From: an uncultured Rickettsiella sp.
GTDB lineage: Bacteria > Pseudomonadota > Gammaproteobacteria > Diplorickettsiales > Diplorickettsiaceae
DNA length: 64,000 nucleotides
Direction: 5' to 3'
Assembly: GCA_947058615.1 (NCBI GenBank)
Contig: CAMSHF010000006.1
Location: 43,612 to 107,611, forward strand
Shown here: positions 9,750 through 20,360 of the stretch, piece after piece
Layout: each line of letters opens with the position of its first letter
How positions within the stretch are numbered: the first letter of the stretch is position 1
Program-made: the position numbers and the translations under genes
Notes under the pieces: generated by a model
What the model was told of the DNA's origin: nothing
The model's database searches: none
What the model saw: only the letters and a program-made list of their open reading frames with translations

Positions 9750-12700
9750 ATGAAACCATTGCTCTATTCATTATCTCGTTTAATGATCGTATTTTTAACG
9801 AGTAGTATCGTTTTTTTTGCCTTGGTCGTTATTACGGGAAAGATTTTAACCCCTTATTTAGATAAGCAAGCCCAAGCTGTTTCGAGTTTAGCCAGTAAAG
9901 CGGTGCAAAAACCGGTAGAAATTAAACAATTTTCGGTCATTTGGCAAGGTTTGACGCCTATTTTTCATGGTTCTGAAGTCATTATATGGGATGAGACGCG
10001 AAGTCATATTTTATTCAGTATTCAACAACTTAATATAGGTATTGATATCTTTCGTAGCTTGTTGAGCGGAAGTCTTAAATTAGGTGCGGTTCGTGTGGAT
10101 GGTATTCAATTAGTGGCACACCAAACGAAAGATAATCAATTTGTCTTTGCGGGGATAAGCACATTATTTGGACAATCTACTTCACCTCGTTCGAGCATGT
10201 CTAATGTGTTAATTGCTTGGATTTTAGCTGAGCCACAAATTAATTTGGAAAATGTCGATTTAAAGTTTTATCCCAAAATAGGTCCCACTTGGCCGGTTAT
10301 GCGGGTCAATTTGTTAATAAAAAATAGCCGTGATAGGCATCAGCTAAGTGGTCGGTTGTTTTTTTTACAAGATAAACTTTCTGCAATAGACTTCAAAGCC
10401 GATCTGAGCGAACCTTTACTTTCATCTACAACCTTTTCTATGAACCATTTGAGTGGACCTATTTATTTGCATGGCCAGAATGTTCTCGTGGATCAATGGT
10501 TCAATCAATGGAGCCCCACATGGCAGATGCAGAATGTAAAGGCCAATTTTAAGATATGGGCTACTTGGCAATTCAATCATTTAACTCAAGTCCAAGGGTT
10601 GATTACCCATTTACAGACATCTTCGATAAAAATTAATAAACAACCTCCTCTCTATTTATATCCTTTTTCAATGAATATACTTTGGCAATCCACTAAGCAA
10701 GGTGATTGGAACGTGGATGCCATCTTTCATAATTTCGGTATGAAGCATTGGCGAACGGTTCCAGGTATTCAGGGTTTAAACGCCTATCTTCATATAACGC
10801 CTACGATGGGCAATCTTATGGCCCACTCAAATGACAGCCGCATCGATTTTAATAAACTATTTAAAGCACCCATCCATTTGGATAGTTTATCGACTCAACT
10901 GAATTGGCAACAAAAAGGGGATCATTGGATTATTCAAGTGCCTAAGTTTGAAGCAGCAAATCAGGATGCCGCCATTAACGCACAACTTGCACTATTAATT
11001 CCTAAGCGTGCCAATCAAACCCAAATTAGTTTATTAGCACATGTAAAAATAAATAATCCAACCGCTATTAGTGATTATTTACCACAAACTTTGTTAGGTC
11101 CGGAATTGATACATTGGCTTAGTACGGCAATTAGTGATGGTTCTGGTTTAGGAAGTTTAGTATTACGAGGGCCTATCAATCAATTTCCTTTTGACCCGCA
11201 TAATGGAACTTTTTTAATTGATACGCAAGTAAAAGATGTTGATCTTAATTACGATAAGGCTTGGCCTCATTTGCAGAAAATTAATGGCGAGCTTATTTTT
11301 TCCGGCCGGAAAATGCAAGTCCTTGTAGATACTGCAGAGCTGCTCCGTATAAAATTAAGCCATATCAAAGCCAATATACCGATAATTAAGAAACATGTGC
11401 AAGCCGTATTGCATATTGTCAGTGATGAAATTAATTCTCGTTTAGAAAATGGCCAAGCGTTTTTAGTGGCTACACCCCTTGCGAAAGGGACTTTAAGTGA
11501 ATTGAAACATTTAATACTTACGGGTCCTTTACAGCTTCGTTTACAAATGACAATTCCTCTTGAGTCCGGAAAACAAAAATTAAATTTATTGGGTTTAGCG
11601 CATATAAAAAATGCAGAATTAAAAATTCCAGCACATAATATACAATTAGACCAATTGACGGGACCTTTTAGTTTTAATGAAAATGGAGTGTCAACGGAAA
11701 AATTGACAGGTTTATTATGGGGAAAACCAATAGGATTAGCAATACAGTCCACGCCTAATCTGAAAATTAATATTTATTACGATGATATTCTGATTTACTT
11801 AAAATCCGAACAACAGGGTTGGCGTTTTAGTATAAATAATAAAATGGCTAAAGGAACGGTTTTGATTCCCAATAGTAATCTACAACCTGTTCTAGCTAAT
11901 TTTGACCGTATTAATTTAGATTCTTTTATTGAATCAAATAAAGTCACTACTTGGGATTTAAACCGTCTGCCGAAAATTAATTTAAATGTAAGTCAGGTGC
12001 GTTATAAGGGGATTAATTTCGGTGCAGTCCACTTAAAATTAAACCCTATGCTAGGCGGCGTGTTTATCAGGGAGTTAAATGCAGGAGATAGCAATTATCA
12101 TCTCATCGCGAATGGAGTTTGGCATACACAAGGGCCTCATTCGACCCGATTGATAGGGCAGTTGGATAGTGTCAATTTAAGCAATTTATTAAAAAATTGG
12201 GGATTACCTGCAAGCCTTATTGCTGAACAGGCACAATTACGATTTAATTTGAATTGGCTGGGTGCGCCCTATCAGGTGAGCTTTACTAAACTTACAGGAG
12301 GTTTTTCTTTTGCTGCAAGTAATGGTCAGATAGTTGATATTGGTTCGAGCAATGAAGCGAAGTTAAATTTCGGGCGATTGCTTACCTTCTTAAGCATTCA
12401 AAGTTTAACTAAACGATTGCAGCTCGATTTTAGTGATTTAAAAACGAAGGGTTTTGATTTTACCAGTTTGCAAGGTAATTTCCGTTTGAGAAATGGAAAC
12501 GCTATTACGAGGGATGTTACTATTGAAGGTCCGGTTGCTTTGGTAAGTATAGCGGGTCGAATTGGTATGTTGAATAAAGACTATGATCTCGTCATTAAGG
12601 TGGTGCCACATTTTACATCGAGTTTACCGGTCATTGTTGGTTTGGCAGGAGGGCCGGTTGCGGGGGTAGTTGCATGGTTAGCGAATGCTGTGCTTGGCTC

Positions 12701-12782
12701 TACGGTTCAGAAGATTGCTGAAACAGCCTATCATATTACCGGATCGTGGAGTAAACCTGACGTTGTAAAAACTTCTTCGTAA
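9750..12782 (+). CDS. yhdP: YhdP-family AsmA-like envelope protein (DUF3971)
   Basis: A 1010-residue protein with one N-terminal membrane anchor (about 8-32) and a long periplasmic, repetitive beta-rich body. The C-terminal portion (SFAASNGQIVDIGSSNEAKLNFGRLL onwards) carries the AsmA_2 signature, and the end has the glycine-rich hydrophobic VGLAGGPVAGVVAWLANAVLG stretch typical of YhdP. In E. coli, YhdP with TamB and YdbH bridges the envelope and carries phospholipids to the outer membrane. This copy is shorter than E. coli YhdP (about 1270 residues). It precedes tldD, a common order in gammaproteobacteria. Confidence 0.88.
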   Translation: MKPLLYSLSRLMIVFLTSSIVFFALVVITGKILTPYLDKQAQAVSSLASKAVQKPVEIKQFSVIWQGLTPIFHGSEVIIWDETRSHILFSIQQLNIGIDIFRSLLSGSLKLGAVRVDGIQLVAHQTKDNQFVFAGISTLFGQSTSPRSSMSNVLIAWILAEPQINLENVDLKFYPKIGPTWPVMRVNLLIKNSRDRHQLSGRLFFLQDKLSAIDFKADLSEPLLSSTTFSMNHLSGPIYLHGQNVLVDQWFNQWSPTWQMQNVKANFKIWATWQFNHLTQVQGLITHLQTSSIKINKQPPLYLYPFSMNILWQSTKQGDWNVDAIFHNFGMKHWRTVPGIQGLNAYLHITPTMGNLMAHSNDSRIDFNKLFKAPIHLDSLSTQLNWQQKGDHWIIQVPKFEAANQDAAINAQLALLIPKRANQTQISLLAHVKINNPTAISDYLPQTLLGPELIHWLSTAISDGSGLGSLVLRGPINQFPFDPHNGTFLIDTQVKDVDLNYDKAWPHLQKINGELIFSGRKMQVLVDTAELLRIKLSHIKANIPIIKKHVQAVLHIVSDEINSRLENGQAFLVATPLAKGTLSELKHLILTGPLQLRLQMTIPLESGKQKLNLLGLAHIKNAELKIPAHNIQLDQLTGPFSFNENGVSTEKLTGLLWGKPIGLAIQSTPNLKINIYYDDILIYLKSEQQGWRFSINNKMAKGTVLIPNSNLQPVLANFDRINLDSFIESNKVTTWDLNRLPKINLNVSQVRYKGINFGAVHLKLNPMLGGVFIRELNAGDSNYHLIANGVWHTQGPHSTRLIGQLDSVNLSNLLKNWGLPASLIAEQAQLRFNLNWLGAPYQVSFTKLTGGFSFAASNGQIVDIGSSNEAKLNFGRLLTFLSIQSLTKRLQLDFSDLKTKGFDFTSLQGNFRLRNGNAITRDVTIEGPVALVSIAGRIGMLNKDYDLVIKVVPHFTSSLPVIVGLAGGPVAGVVAWLANAVLGSTVQKIAETAYHITGSWSKPDVVKTSS

Positions 12783-12920
12783 AAATCTATTTTAAAACTG
12801 AAAAAAATAGTTTACCTAAAAAATTTATTGTTATAAATTACCGATCATTTTTTAGTCATGATAAATGAACTACGCATTAAAATTGCATCCTGTGCTTAGC
12901 TAAGATAGGATGCAAGCATC

Positions 12921-14366
12921 ATGAAAAACAATCTGAGTTTAGCTCGTGAAACACTACTGGACCCGGCCGGATTAACTGAAAATCAGCTACAAGTGATTTT
13001 AGGTCGGTTATTAACGCCTAAAATTGATATGGCTGATCTTTACTTTCAAGCCAGTCAATTAGAAAGTTGGGTACTGGAAGATAGCATCATTAAAAACGGC
13101 AGCTTTAATATTGAGCGCGGTGTGGGCGTACGTGCAATTAGCGGTGATAAGACAGGTTTTGCTTATTCAGATGATATTATCTTACCCGCTTTAGAATCGG
13201 CGGTTACGATGGCAGCAAGTATTGCCAAGGCTGGACAGCAGGGTCAAATCCTTGCTTGGCAGAAAAATCCCCTTTTAAAGCCGCTATATCAACCACTTAA
13301 CCCTATTTCTTCGTGGACTGAACAAGAAAAACTGGATTTATTACGTCAAGTTGACGAAGTAGCCCGTTCGAGTGATCCCCGTATTAAACACGTCAATGTT
13401 AGTTTAGTTGGAACACAGGAAGTGGTTTTGGTGCTCGATAGTGAGGGTTGTATGGCCGCAGATATTCGCCCGCTTGTGCGTTTAAACATTAGTGTCATCG
13501 CCGAAGATAGAGGTTTACGTGAACAGGGGTTTGCCGGTGGAGGAGCTCGAACCGATTATAATTACTTTATTAATGATCAGGTGGCAACACAGCTTACTAA
13601 AGAGGCCGTTCGTTTAGCACTATTGAATTTAGAAGCGGTGAAAGCCCCCGCAGGTACTCTGCCGGTTGTTTTAGGGCCGGGTTGGCCTGGAGTTTTATTG
13701 CATGAAGCGGTGGGGCATGGTTTGGAAGGAGACTTCAATCGTAAAGGGAGCTCAGCCTTTTCAGGTCGAATAGGTGAGCGGGTTGCCTCAGCCGGCTGTA
13801 CGGTTATCGATGATGGAACGATCCCTTACCGACGAGGGTCCATGACGATTGATGATGAAGGGACACGCTCACAGCGGACTGTACTAATTGAGAAAGGTAT
13901 TTTAAAAGCCTATATGATGGATAAGTTGAATGCACGACTGATGGGAACGCAATCAACAGGCAACGGTCGCCGTGAATCGTTTGCACATATTCCTATGCCT
14001 CGGATGACCAATACCTACCTGTTACCGGGCCCTTATGTTCCCGAAGAAATTATTGCAACCGTTGAAAAAGGAATTTATGCCGTCAATTTTTCAGGCGGAC
14101 AAGTGGATATTACTTCCGGAAAATTTGTATTTTCTGCGTGTGAAGCGTATTTAATTGAAAAGGGGCAAGTGACTCGGCCTGTGAAAGGTGCCACTTTAAT
14201 CGGTAATGGTCCTGATGTATTAATGCAGGTTTCTATGATTGGGAATGATCTCAAACTTGATAGCGGTATCGGTAGTTGCGGTAAAGAAGGTCAGAGTGTT
14301 CCCGTAGGGGTTGGACAACCTACATTGAAAATAGATGCTTTAACAGTAGGTGGTACGGCGATTTAA
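12921..14366 (+). CDS. tldD: Metalloprotease TldD
   Basis: 481 residues, the same length as E. coli TldD. The zinc site [11 protein letters not shown] places His261 and His265 as ligands, and the C-terminal [31 protein letters not shown] is strongly conserved. TldD pairs with TldE (PmbA) to form a cytoplasmic protease that degrades unfolded peptides and matures some RiPPs such as microcin B17. TldE is not in this window. The downstream msbA ATG comes 13 bases after the stop, so the two may be co-transcribed. Confidence 0.96.
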   Translation: MKNNLSLARETLLDPAGLTENQLQVILGRLLTPKIDMADLYFQASQLESWVLEDSIIKNGSFNIERGVGVRAISGDKTGFAYSDDIILPALESAVTMAASIAKAGQQGQILAWQKNPLLKPLYQPLNPISSWTEQEKLDLLRQVDEVARSSDPRIKHVNVSLVGTQEVVLVLDSEGCMAADIRPLVRLNISVIAEDRGLREQGFAGGGARTDYNYFINDQVATQLTKEAVRLALLNLEAVKAPAGTLPVVLGPGWPGVLLHEAVGHGLEGDFNRKGSSAFSGRIGERVASAGCTVIDDGTIPYRRGSMTIDDEGTRSQRTVLIEKGILKAYMMDKLNARLMGTQSTGNGRRESFAHIPMPRMTNTYLLPGPYVPEEIIATVEKGIYAVNFSGGQVDITSGKFVFSACEAYLIEKGQVTRPVKGATLIGNGPDVLMQVSMIGNDLKLDSGIGSCGKEGQSVPVGVGQPTLKIDALTVGGTAI

Positions 14367-14379
14367 ATCAAGAAAAGAT

Positions 14380-16128
14380 ATGACAGAAGAATATACCTCA
14401 CGCTATCATACGGGTTTTTATAGTTATCGACGTTTATTACATTACCTTTGTCATTACTGGGTTTGGTTCTTATTAGGAATTATCGGAACTATTTTGTTGG
14501 CAAGCACGGATGCGGGGCTTATTTGGTTTTTAAAGCCGCTGTTGAATAAAGGTTTTGTTGATAAAGACCAACATTTTATACGCTATCTTCCTTTTATCTT
14601 AATCTGCGCTTTTTTAATACGGGGTTTAGCTAATTTTTCGTCAAGTTATTGCTTAGCCCGAGTTGCAAGAAGTGTGGTTATGAACATACGGCAAGACATA
14701 CTCGTTAAATTATTACGTTTACCCGCTAAATTTTATGACAATACAACATCCGGCCAATTACTTTCTACCATTATTTATAATGTGGATCAAGTTGCCAATG
14801 CGAGTACCGATGCGTTAATTACACTGGTGCAAGAAAGTTTTTTTGTATGGGGTTTGATTGCAGTGATGTTAATGGCGAGTTGGCAATTGAGTTTATTATT
14901 TTTTATTACCGTCCCATGCATGATTTGGATCGCGCGCTATTCTAGCCGTCGTATGCGACGTTTAAATAATGCGGTTCAAGAGTCAATGAGTGAAATGACA
15001 CAAGTGGCTGAAGAAGTCATTGATGGTTATAAAGTGATTCGTACGTTTGGTGGTGAAGAATATGAAATTAAAAAATTTAAAAAATTATTAGCGAGGAATC
15101 GTTTTCGTGAGTTAAAGGTCGTAGTAACCAATTCGCTAGCGAGTTCAGGGATACAACTGATTGCCGGCGCTATTGCGGTTGTGACTATTTATTTAGCGAT
15201 TTCACATTTAACACATATTACTGCAGGTGGATTTGCTTCAATGGTGGGCGCGATGTTGTTATTACTTAAACCCATGCGTAATCTAGCGGCGGTGAATAAC
15301 ATTATACAACGAGGAATTGCCGCTGCAGGTAGCATTTTCAATTTATTAGATGAAAAAAATGAATTCGATGAAGGAACACGTACACTGAATGTTTCTAAAG
15401 GCTGTTTAGAATATCACAATGTTAGTTTTGCTTATTCATTAGAACAACCTGTTTTACAAGACATTAGCTTTAAAATAAATCCGGGTGAGACGTTTGCCTT
15501 GGTAGGACGTTCAGGGAGTGGAAAATCAAGCTTAGTCAATTTATTACCCCGTTTTTACGATAATTATTTAGGAAAGATTTTAATTGATGGTATCGATATC
15601 CGTGAATTAAAACTTAAAGATTTACGGAGTCAATGTGCTTTAGTCTCCCAACATGTGACATTATTCAATGATACCATTGCACACAATATTGCTTATGGAC
15701 AATTAAGCAATGTGAGTGAATCTATGATTATACGTGCCGCTAAAGCTGCCCATGCCATGGAATTCATCGAACAATTACCTCAAGGGCTTAATACCTTAAT
15801 TGGCGAAAATGGTGTGTTATTATCAGGTGGCCAACGGCAAAGGATTGCAATCGCACGGGCATTAATTAAAAACTCCCCATGCTTAATTTTAGATGAAGCA
15901 ACCTCTGCTTTAGATAGCGAAGCGGAGTGTCATATCCAAGCGGCATTAGAGGAACTGATGTATAACCGAACCACATTGGTTATTGCGCATCGACTTTCTA
16001 CGGTTGAAAGGGCCAAACAGATTTTAGTGTTAGATGCAGGTCATATTGTTGAACGAGGCACGCATCAAGAGTTACTTCAAAAAAATGGCTACTACGCTAA
16101 GCTTTATAGCATGCAGTTTCGAGATTAG
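14380..16128 (+). CDS. msbA: Lipid A export ATP-binding/permease protein MsbA
   Basis: A homodimeric ABC half-transporter that flips lipid A-core across the inner membrane. From the ATG at 14380 it is 582 residues, exactly the E. coli length; a GTG at 14350 would run into tldD and add ten residues without homology. Six membrane spans fill the first 320 residues. The nucleotide domain has Walker A GRSGSGKSS (Lys382), the signature LSGGQRQR and Walker B CLILDEATSALD followed by the H-loop IAHRLST. Its place after core-assembly genes and before the polysaccharide operon fits the role. Confidence 0.95.
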   Translation: MTEEYTSRYHTGFYSYRRLLHYLCHYWVWFLLGIIGTILLASTDAGLIWFLKPLLNKGFVDKDQHFIRYLPFILICAFLIRGLANFSSSYCLARVARSVVMNIRQDILVKLLRLPAKFYDNTTSGQLLSTIIYNVDQVANASTDALITLVQESFFVWGLIAVMLMASWQLSLLFFITVPCMIWIARYSSRRMRRLNNAVQESMSEMTQVAEEVIDGYKVIRTFGGEEYEIKKFKKLLARNRFRELKVVVTNSLASSGIQLIAGAIAVVTIYLAISHLTHITAGGFASMVGAMLLLLKPMRNLAAVNNIIQRGIAAAGSIFNLLDEKNEFDEGTRTLNVSKGCLEYHNVSFAYSLEQPVLQDISFKINPGETFALVGRSGSGKSSLVNLLPRFYDNYLGKILIDGIDIRELKLKDLRSQCALVSQHVTLFNDTIAHNIAYGQLSNVSESMIIRAAKAAHAMEFIEQLPQGLNTLIGENGVLLSGGQRQRIAIARALIKNSPCLILDEATSALDSEAECHIQAALEELMYNRTTLVIAHRLSTVERAKQILVLDAGHIVERGTHQELLQKNGYYAKLYSMQFRD

Positions 16129-16207
16129 TGAATTATAAAGGATATAAAGATAATAAATTTATCTGGACAAGAAAATAATTATCTATCTTATACAAAGGAT
16201 TTTTTTC

Positions 16208-18316
16208 TTGAAAAAATTAAAGAACAACTGCCAATTAGGGATACCTGTATTATTAGGCATCGCAATATTTATTTGGGTAACAGGAGGCTCAATTATATGG
16301 CCCAGTCATATAAATTGGCTTAGGGAGGATGGAGTAGAAGCCCTATGTGGCTGGGAGTTTTTTAGATATACCCCGGTATTCCAAAGCCCTTTAGGGACTA
16401 ACTATCCCTACGGAATGGGGGTAGGCGGATCAGTTATCTATGAAGATCCGCTATTTATTTTTGCTTTTCCTTTTAAATTGTTTTCCAGTTTGCTTCCGAC
16501 CCCATTTCAATACCTAGGGATTTGGATTTTTTTATGTTTTATCTTGCAAGCGCTTTTTTCCTGGAAATTACTAGAAAAAATAACGGATAATCAATGGTTA
16601 AAATTCTTAGGGACTCTCTTTTTTGTTTTATCTCCAGCTTTTATTGGTCGTTATGGCGGCAGCGGTCTTTTTTTAGCTCAATGGTTAATTTTAGCCGCGA
16701 TAGGACTTTATTTATCGCTATATTTTCGTAAGTATGCGTGGTGTTTTTTACTCTGTATTAGTAGTTTGATACATGCCTATTTGCTATTGATGTTATTGGT
16801 ACTGTGGGTAGCCGATTTATTACAGAGAAAGATCTTAGCTGAACCCACTGATCAGGAACTAATAAAACATATTTTTTTGACAATCTTAATATTATTAATA
16901 GTGCTGTGGCAATCGGGCTATTTTATGCTGCATAGCGGTTATGTGGCGCCTGGTCTTGGGCTCTACCGAATGAATTTATTATCTTTTATTGATCCTTTTT
17001 TTACAAGATGGTCCCGTATTTTAATGCCACACTCACATACCGCTGGCGACTATGAAGGATTTAGTTATCTGGGATTAGGGATAATTATTTTAGGTATTCT
17101 TGGATTAGCAGGACTTTTAAATCTCAAAAAGCGACGACAAATAAAGATTATATTTTTTAATATAAAAAAATTTGCTCCACTGATTGGCGCAGCTTTTCTA
17201 TTAATGGTATTTGCTTTATCGAATCGAATTGTATTAGGTCAACACGAATTATTTCAATATGAATTACCCGATTTTCTTGGTATCTTTAGAGCGACTGGGC
17301 GAATGGCACTGCCTATTTATTATCTCATTTATTTAGGGGTTTTCTATTTAATCGTTAAATGTTATAAAAAATCAACGAGCATTCTATTAATTTTTGCTTG
17401 TTTAACGCTGCAAATTATTGATTCATCGAAAGTGCTTAGTTGGACGAGAGCATTTGCTAAAAGACCAGCGTATAATTCCCCATTGAAATCCCCTGTTTGG
17501 TCCAAAGCGGCTAATAAATATAAAAAAATATTTTATACGTTGCCAGAGGATTATCCGGAAGATTGGGAGCCAATAACACGTTATGCGGCATTTAATAGAT
17601 TAATTATTAATTCAGGATATTTTGCAAGAAAAAATGTTGAACTTGTAAACAAATATAGAATTGAATTGATGAACGCTATTATTCACGGGCAGCTTGACAA
17701 AAATACTTTTTATCTTGTAAAAGATAAAAATATTTTACGAATCATAACGAATACCAAAATGAACCTTCCTTATCAAATAAGCAAATCGGATGGTTATTTC
17801 CTTGTGCTGCCTGATTGGAGTGAAAAGACTATAAACGCCGATCAATCAGCGTGGGATAACTATGCTTATATATTAGGTACGAATATTTTTTTTCAAAAAT
17901 CGGATAAAAACTTTAAAGGTAATATCACTCTAGTAAAAGGTTGGGGCGTTCAAGAAGATAAAGGGGTTTTGACTGATGGGAATAGTGCGGTAATGGTTCT
18001 CCTATTGCATAAAAAAACCGATTCCGATTTAATCTTAACAATAGAAGGACTACCCCATATAAATACTCAGCATCCCCGCTTAGAAGCTGATATTGTGGTT
18101 AATCATCAGCATCTAAATCATTTGGTTTATAAGTTAGGTGATTTCTCGAACAGAAAAAAAGTAGTCATTCCAAAATCGCTTATTTCAGATAATCCTACAT
18201 TATATATTGAGTTTGTATTTAAAAATGCGGTTTCACCGAAACGGCTTGGATTAAGTTCTGATAATCGTAAATTAGGACTTTTCATTTTATCTTTGAATTT
18301 GGATAAGAAAAAATAG
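16208..18316 (+). CDS. DUF6311-like membrane protein, possible GT-C glycosyltransferase
   Basis: A 702-residue membrane protein with about 11-12 spans over the first 410 residues and a soluble C-terminal region. The opening pattern INWLREDGVEALCGWEFFRYTPVFQSPLG..YPYG resembles DUF6311 proteins, which have a GT-C-like topology with an acidic residue in the first periplasmic loop. Such proteins use lipid-linked sugars to decorate glycans in the periplasm. The start is TTG at 16208, with AAAGGA about nine bases before it. It is followed by a GT2 of the polyprenyl-phosphate sugar synthase type, which could supply the lipid-linked donor. The function is an inference. Confidence 0.7.
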   Translation: MKKLKNNCQLGIPVLLGIAIFIWVTGGSIIWPSHINWLREDGVEALCGWEFFRYTPVFQSPLGTNYPYGMGVGGSVIYEDPLFIFAFPFKLFSSLLPTPFQYLGIWIFLCFILQALFSWKLLEKITDNQWLKFLGTLFFVLSPAFIGRYGGSGLFLAQWLILAAIGLYLSLYFRKYAWCFLLCISSLIHAYLLLMLLVLWVADLLQRKILAEPTDQELIKHIFLTILILLIVLWQSGYFMLHSGYVAPGLGLYRMNLLSFIDPFFTRWSRILMPHSHTAGDYEGFSYLGLGIIILGILGLAGLLNLKKRRQIKIIFFNIKKFAPLIGAAFLLMVFALSNRIVLGQHELFQYELPDFLGIFRATGRMALPIYYLIYLGVFYLIVKCYKKSTSILLIFACLTLQIIDSSKVLSWTRAFAKRPAYNSPLKSPVWSKAANKYKKIFYTLPEDYPEDWEPITRYAAFNRLIINSGYFARKNVELVNKYRIELMNAIIHGQLDKNTFYLVKDKNILRIITNTKMNLPYQISKSDGYFLVLPDWSEKTINADQSAWDNYAYILGTNIFFQKSDKNFKGNITLVKGWGVQEDKGVLTDGNSAVMVLLLHKKTDSDLILTIEGLPHINTQHPRLEADIVVNHQHLNHLVYKLGDFSNRKKVVIPKSLISDNPTLYIEFVFKNAVSPKRLGLSSDNRKLGLFILSLNLDKKK

Positions 18317-18363
18317 TCAGTAAAAAATGATTTTAACACAATGATTAAGGAATTTTTCTAGAT

Positions 18364-19359
18364 ATGGAATGCTCGGGTATTGTAATAAACCTATCGATTG
18401 TGATTCCCGTCTATGACGAAGAAAAAAATATTATTCCTTTTTTAAAACGTTTGCAGCTGGTTTTACAGTGCTTAGAAATAAATTACGAAATAATATTCTG
18501 TCTTGACCCTTCTTCAGATAATTCTGAAAAAATTATTAAAGAACAAATGAAATATAATAAAAAAATTAAGTTAATTTTATTCTCAAGAAAATTTGGTCAA
18601 CCCGCAGCAACCATGGCCGGTATTTTAAATTGTAAAGGGGAATCCTGTGTCGTAATGGATGTGGATCTACAAGATCCGCCGGAATTAGTGAGCGATTTGT
18701 ACAATAAATTACATGAGGGTTATGACGTTGTTTATGCAAAGCGTAAATCCAGGAAAGGAGAACCTTGGATTAAAAAAACTATTGCTTATTTAGGATATAT
18801 GTTAATTGCTAAGTTAAGCGAAGTACCTATTCCACGTAATACCGGTGATTTTCGAATTATGACCCGGCGAGTCATTGAAGAACTACGTCCATTACATGAG
18901 AAGCATGGTTTTTTAAGAGGATTGGTTGCTTTTGTAGGTTTTCGACAAACATTTATCGAATTTGATAGAGAATCTCGGTTATTTGGAAAAAGCAATTATA
19001 ATCGCTATGTTGGGGCACTTAAGTTAGCGCTAAATGGGCTTATTAGTTTCAGCTCACGTCCATTACAAATAATGTCAATAACGGGTTTCTTCGTTGCATT
19101 ATTGGGTTTTCTATTAGGCGGTTTTTTTTTATTACAGAAAATGATAGGGGTTAATTTAACGCCAGGATTGTCTATGACAATATTAGCGATAACATTTTTT
19201 TCAGGTATTCAATTACTATTTTTAGGTTTAATGGGAGAATATATTGGGCGTATTTATGATGAGGTTAAGCGTCGACCTATGTACATTATAGATAAAGTTA
19301 TTGATAGTAATAGTTATAATCCACTAGAAAAAATTGAAGAAAAAATTGAGTCTAATTAA
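18364..19359 (+). CDS. Polyprenyl-phosphate glycosyltransferase (GtrB/DPM1-type GT2)
   Basis: A 331-residue enzyme. The GT-A domain opens LSIVIPVYDEEKNIIPFL; VMDVDLQDPPELV is the DxDxQDPPE motif and SRKFGQPAATMAG the donor loop. Two C-terminal membrane hairpins follow at about 235-300. This is the architecture of GtrB and ArnC: a sugar is moved from a nucleotide donor to undecaprenyl phosphate at the cytoplasmic face. It lies directly after the DUF6311-like protein, which could use the lipid-linked product outside. The sugar is not predictable. Confidence 0.87.
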   Translation: MECSGIVINLSIVIPVYDEEKNIIPFLKRLQLVLQCLEINYEIIFCLDPSSDNSEKIIKEQMKYNKKIKLILFSRKFGQPAATMAGILNCKGESCVVMDVDLQDPPELVSDLYNKLHEGYDVVYAKRKSRKGEPWIKKTIAYLGYMLIAKLSEVPIPRNTGDFRIMTRRVIEELRPLHEKHGFLRGLVAFVGFRQTFIEFDRESRLFGKSNYNRYVGALKLALNGLISFSSRPLQIMSITGFFVALLGFLLGGFFLLQKMIGVNLTPGLSMTILAITFFSGIQLLFLGLMGEYIGRIYDEVKRRPMYIIDKVIDSNSYNPLEKIEEKIESN

Positions 19360-19400
19360 AACGCTGACATAGACAATTAAATTTTAAAAAGGATTTTAAA

Positions 19401-20360
19401 TTGAATTATTTTGTAACGGGCTGTGCAGGATTTATAGGAAGTCATTTGGTAGATAGACTACTGTTTCAAGGACACTACGTCGTTGGATTCGATAATTTAA
19501 CGACTGGATTTTTAGATTTTTTACAAATAGCAAAACAGTTTTCTTGCTTTAAATTTATTAAAGGGGATTGCTTAGATAAAAAAACCTTGCTTGCAAGTAT
19601 TCCTGAAAACTGCGATGGAATATTTCATTTTGCGGCTAATGCGGATGTAAAGGACGGAATAAAACATACTGAAAGGGATTTACAACAAAATACGATGGCC
19701 AGTTTTAATGTGTTAGAAGCTATGCGTATTAAACGTATAAAAAAAATAATTTTTCCATCGACGGGGTCCGTTTATGGAGAAGCGGATATTATTCCTACTC
19801 CGGAAGATGCGCCTTTCCCGATTCAAACTTCACTTTATGGCGCTTCGAAAGTGGCTGCAGAAGGTTTAATTCAAGCTTACAGTGAAGCTTTCGGCATTCA
19901 AGCCTATATTTTTCGTTTTGTTTCCATTTTAGGTGAACGTTATACGCATGGGCATGTTTTTGATTTTTATAGAAAATTAAAAAATAATCCTAAACAACTA
20001 AACGTTCTAGGGGATGGAAGTCAATCTAAGTCTTATTTGTATGTACAGGATTGTATGGATGCTATTTTTTTAGCCTTAAATAGCGCCAATAAAAAGGTGA
20101 ATATATTTAATTTAGGCACTAATGATTACTGCCAAGTTAAAGATTCGGTTGATTGGATTTCTACTGAGCTTGGTGTCACACCGGAATTAAATTATTCAGG
20201 AGGGAAACGAGGATGGGTAGGCGATAATCCTTTTATATTTTTGGATTGTAAAAGGATCTGTCGGCTCGGTTGGCAACCCAAGTTTACTATTCAGCAAAGT
20301 ATTATTAAGACTTTAAATTTCTTAAGAGAAAACACTTGGTTAATGGAAGCTAAAGTATGA
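19401..20360 (+). CDS. NAD-dependent sugar epimerase/dehydratase (extended SDR)
   Basis: A 319-residue extended SDR, close in layout to UDP-glucose 4-epimerases. It has GCAGFIGSH for NAD binding, a Ser/Thr in IFPSTGSVYGEA and the YxxxK dyad in SLYGASKVAAEG. It would act on a nucleotide sugar in the cytoplasm. The start is a TTG at 19401 with AAAAGGA seven bases upstream. The stop overlaps the next gene (ATGA-type, 20357-20360), so it is coupled with the dehydrogenase-like protein and probably shares its substrate. Confidence 0.86.
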   Translation: MNYFVTGCAGFIGSHLVDRLLFQGHYVVGFDNLTTGFLDFLQIAKQFSCFKFIKGDCLDKKTLLASIPENCDGIFHFAANADVKDGIKHTERDLQQNTMASFNVLEAMRIKRIKKIIFPSTGSVYGEADIIPTPEDAPFPIQTSLYGASKVAAEGLIQAYSEAFGIQAYIFRFVSILGERYTHGHVFDFYRKLKNNPKQLNVLGDGSQSKSYLYVQDCMDAIFLALNSANKKVNIFNLGTNDYCQVKDSVDWISTELGVTPELNYSGGKRGWVGDNPFIFLDCKRICRLGWQPKFTIQQSIIKTLNFLRENTWLMEAKV

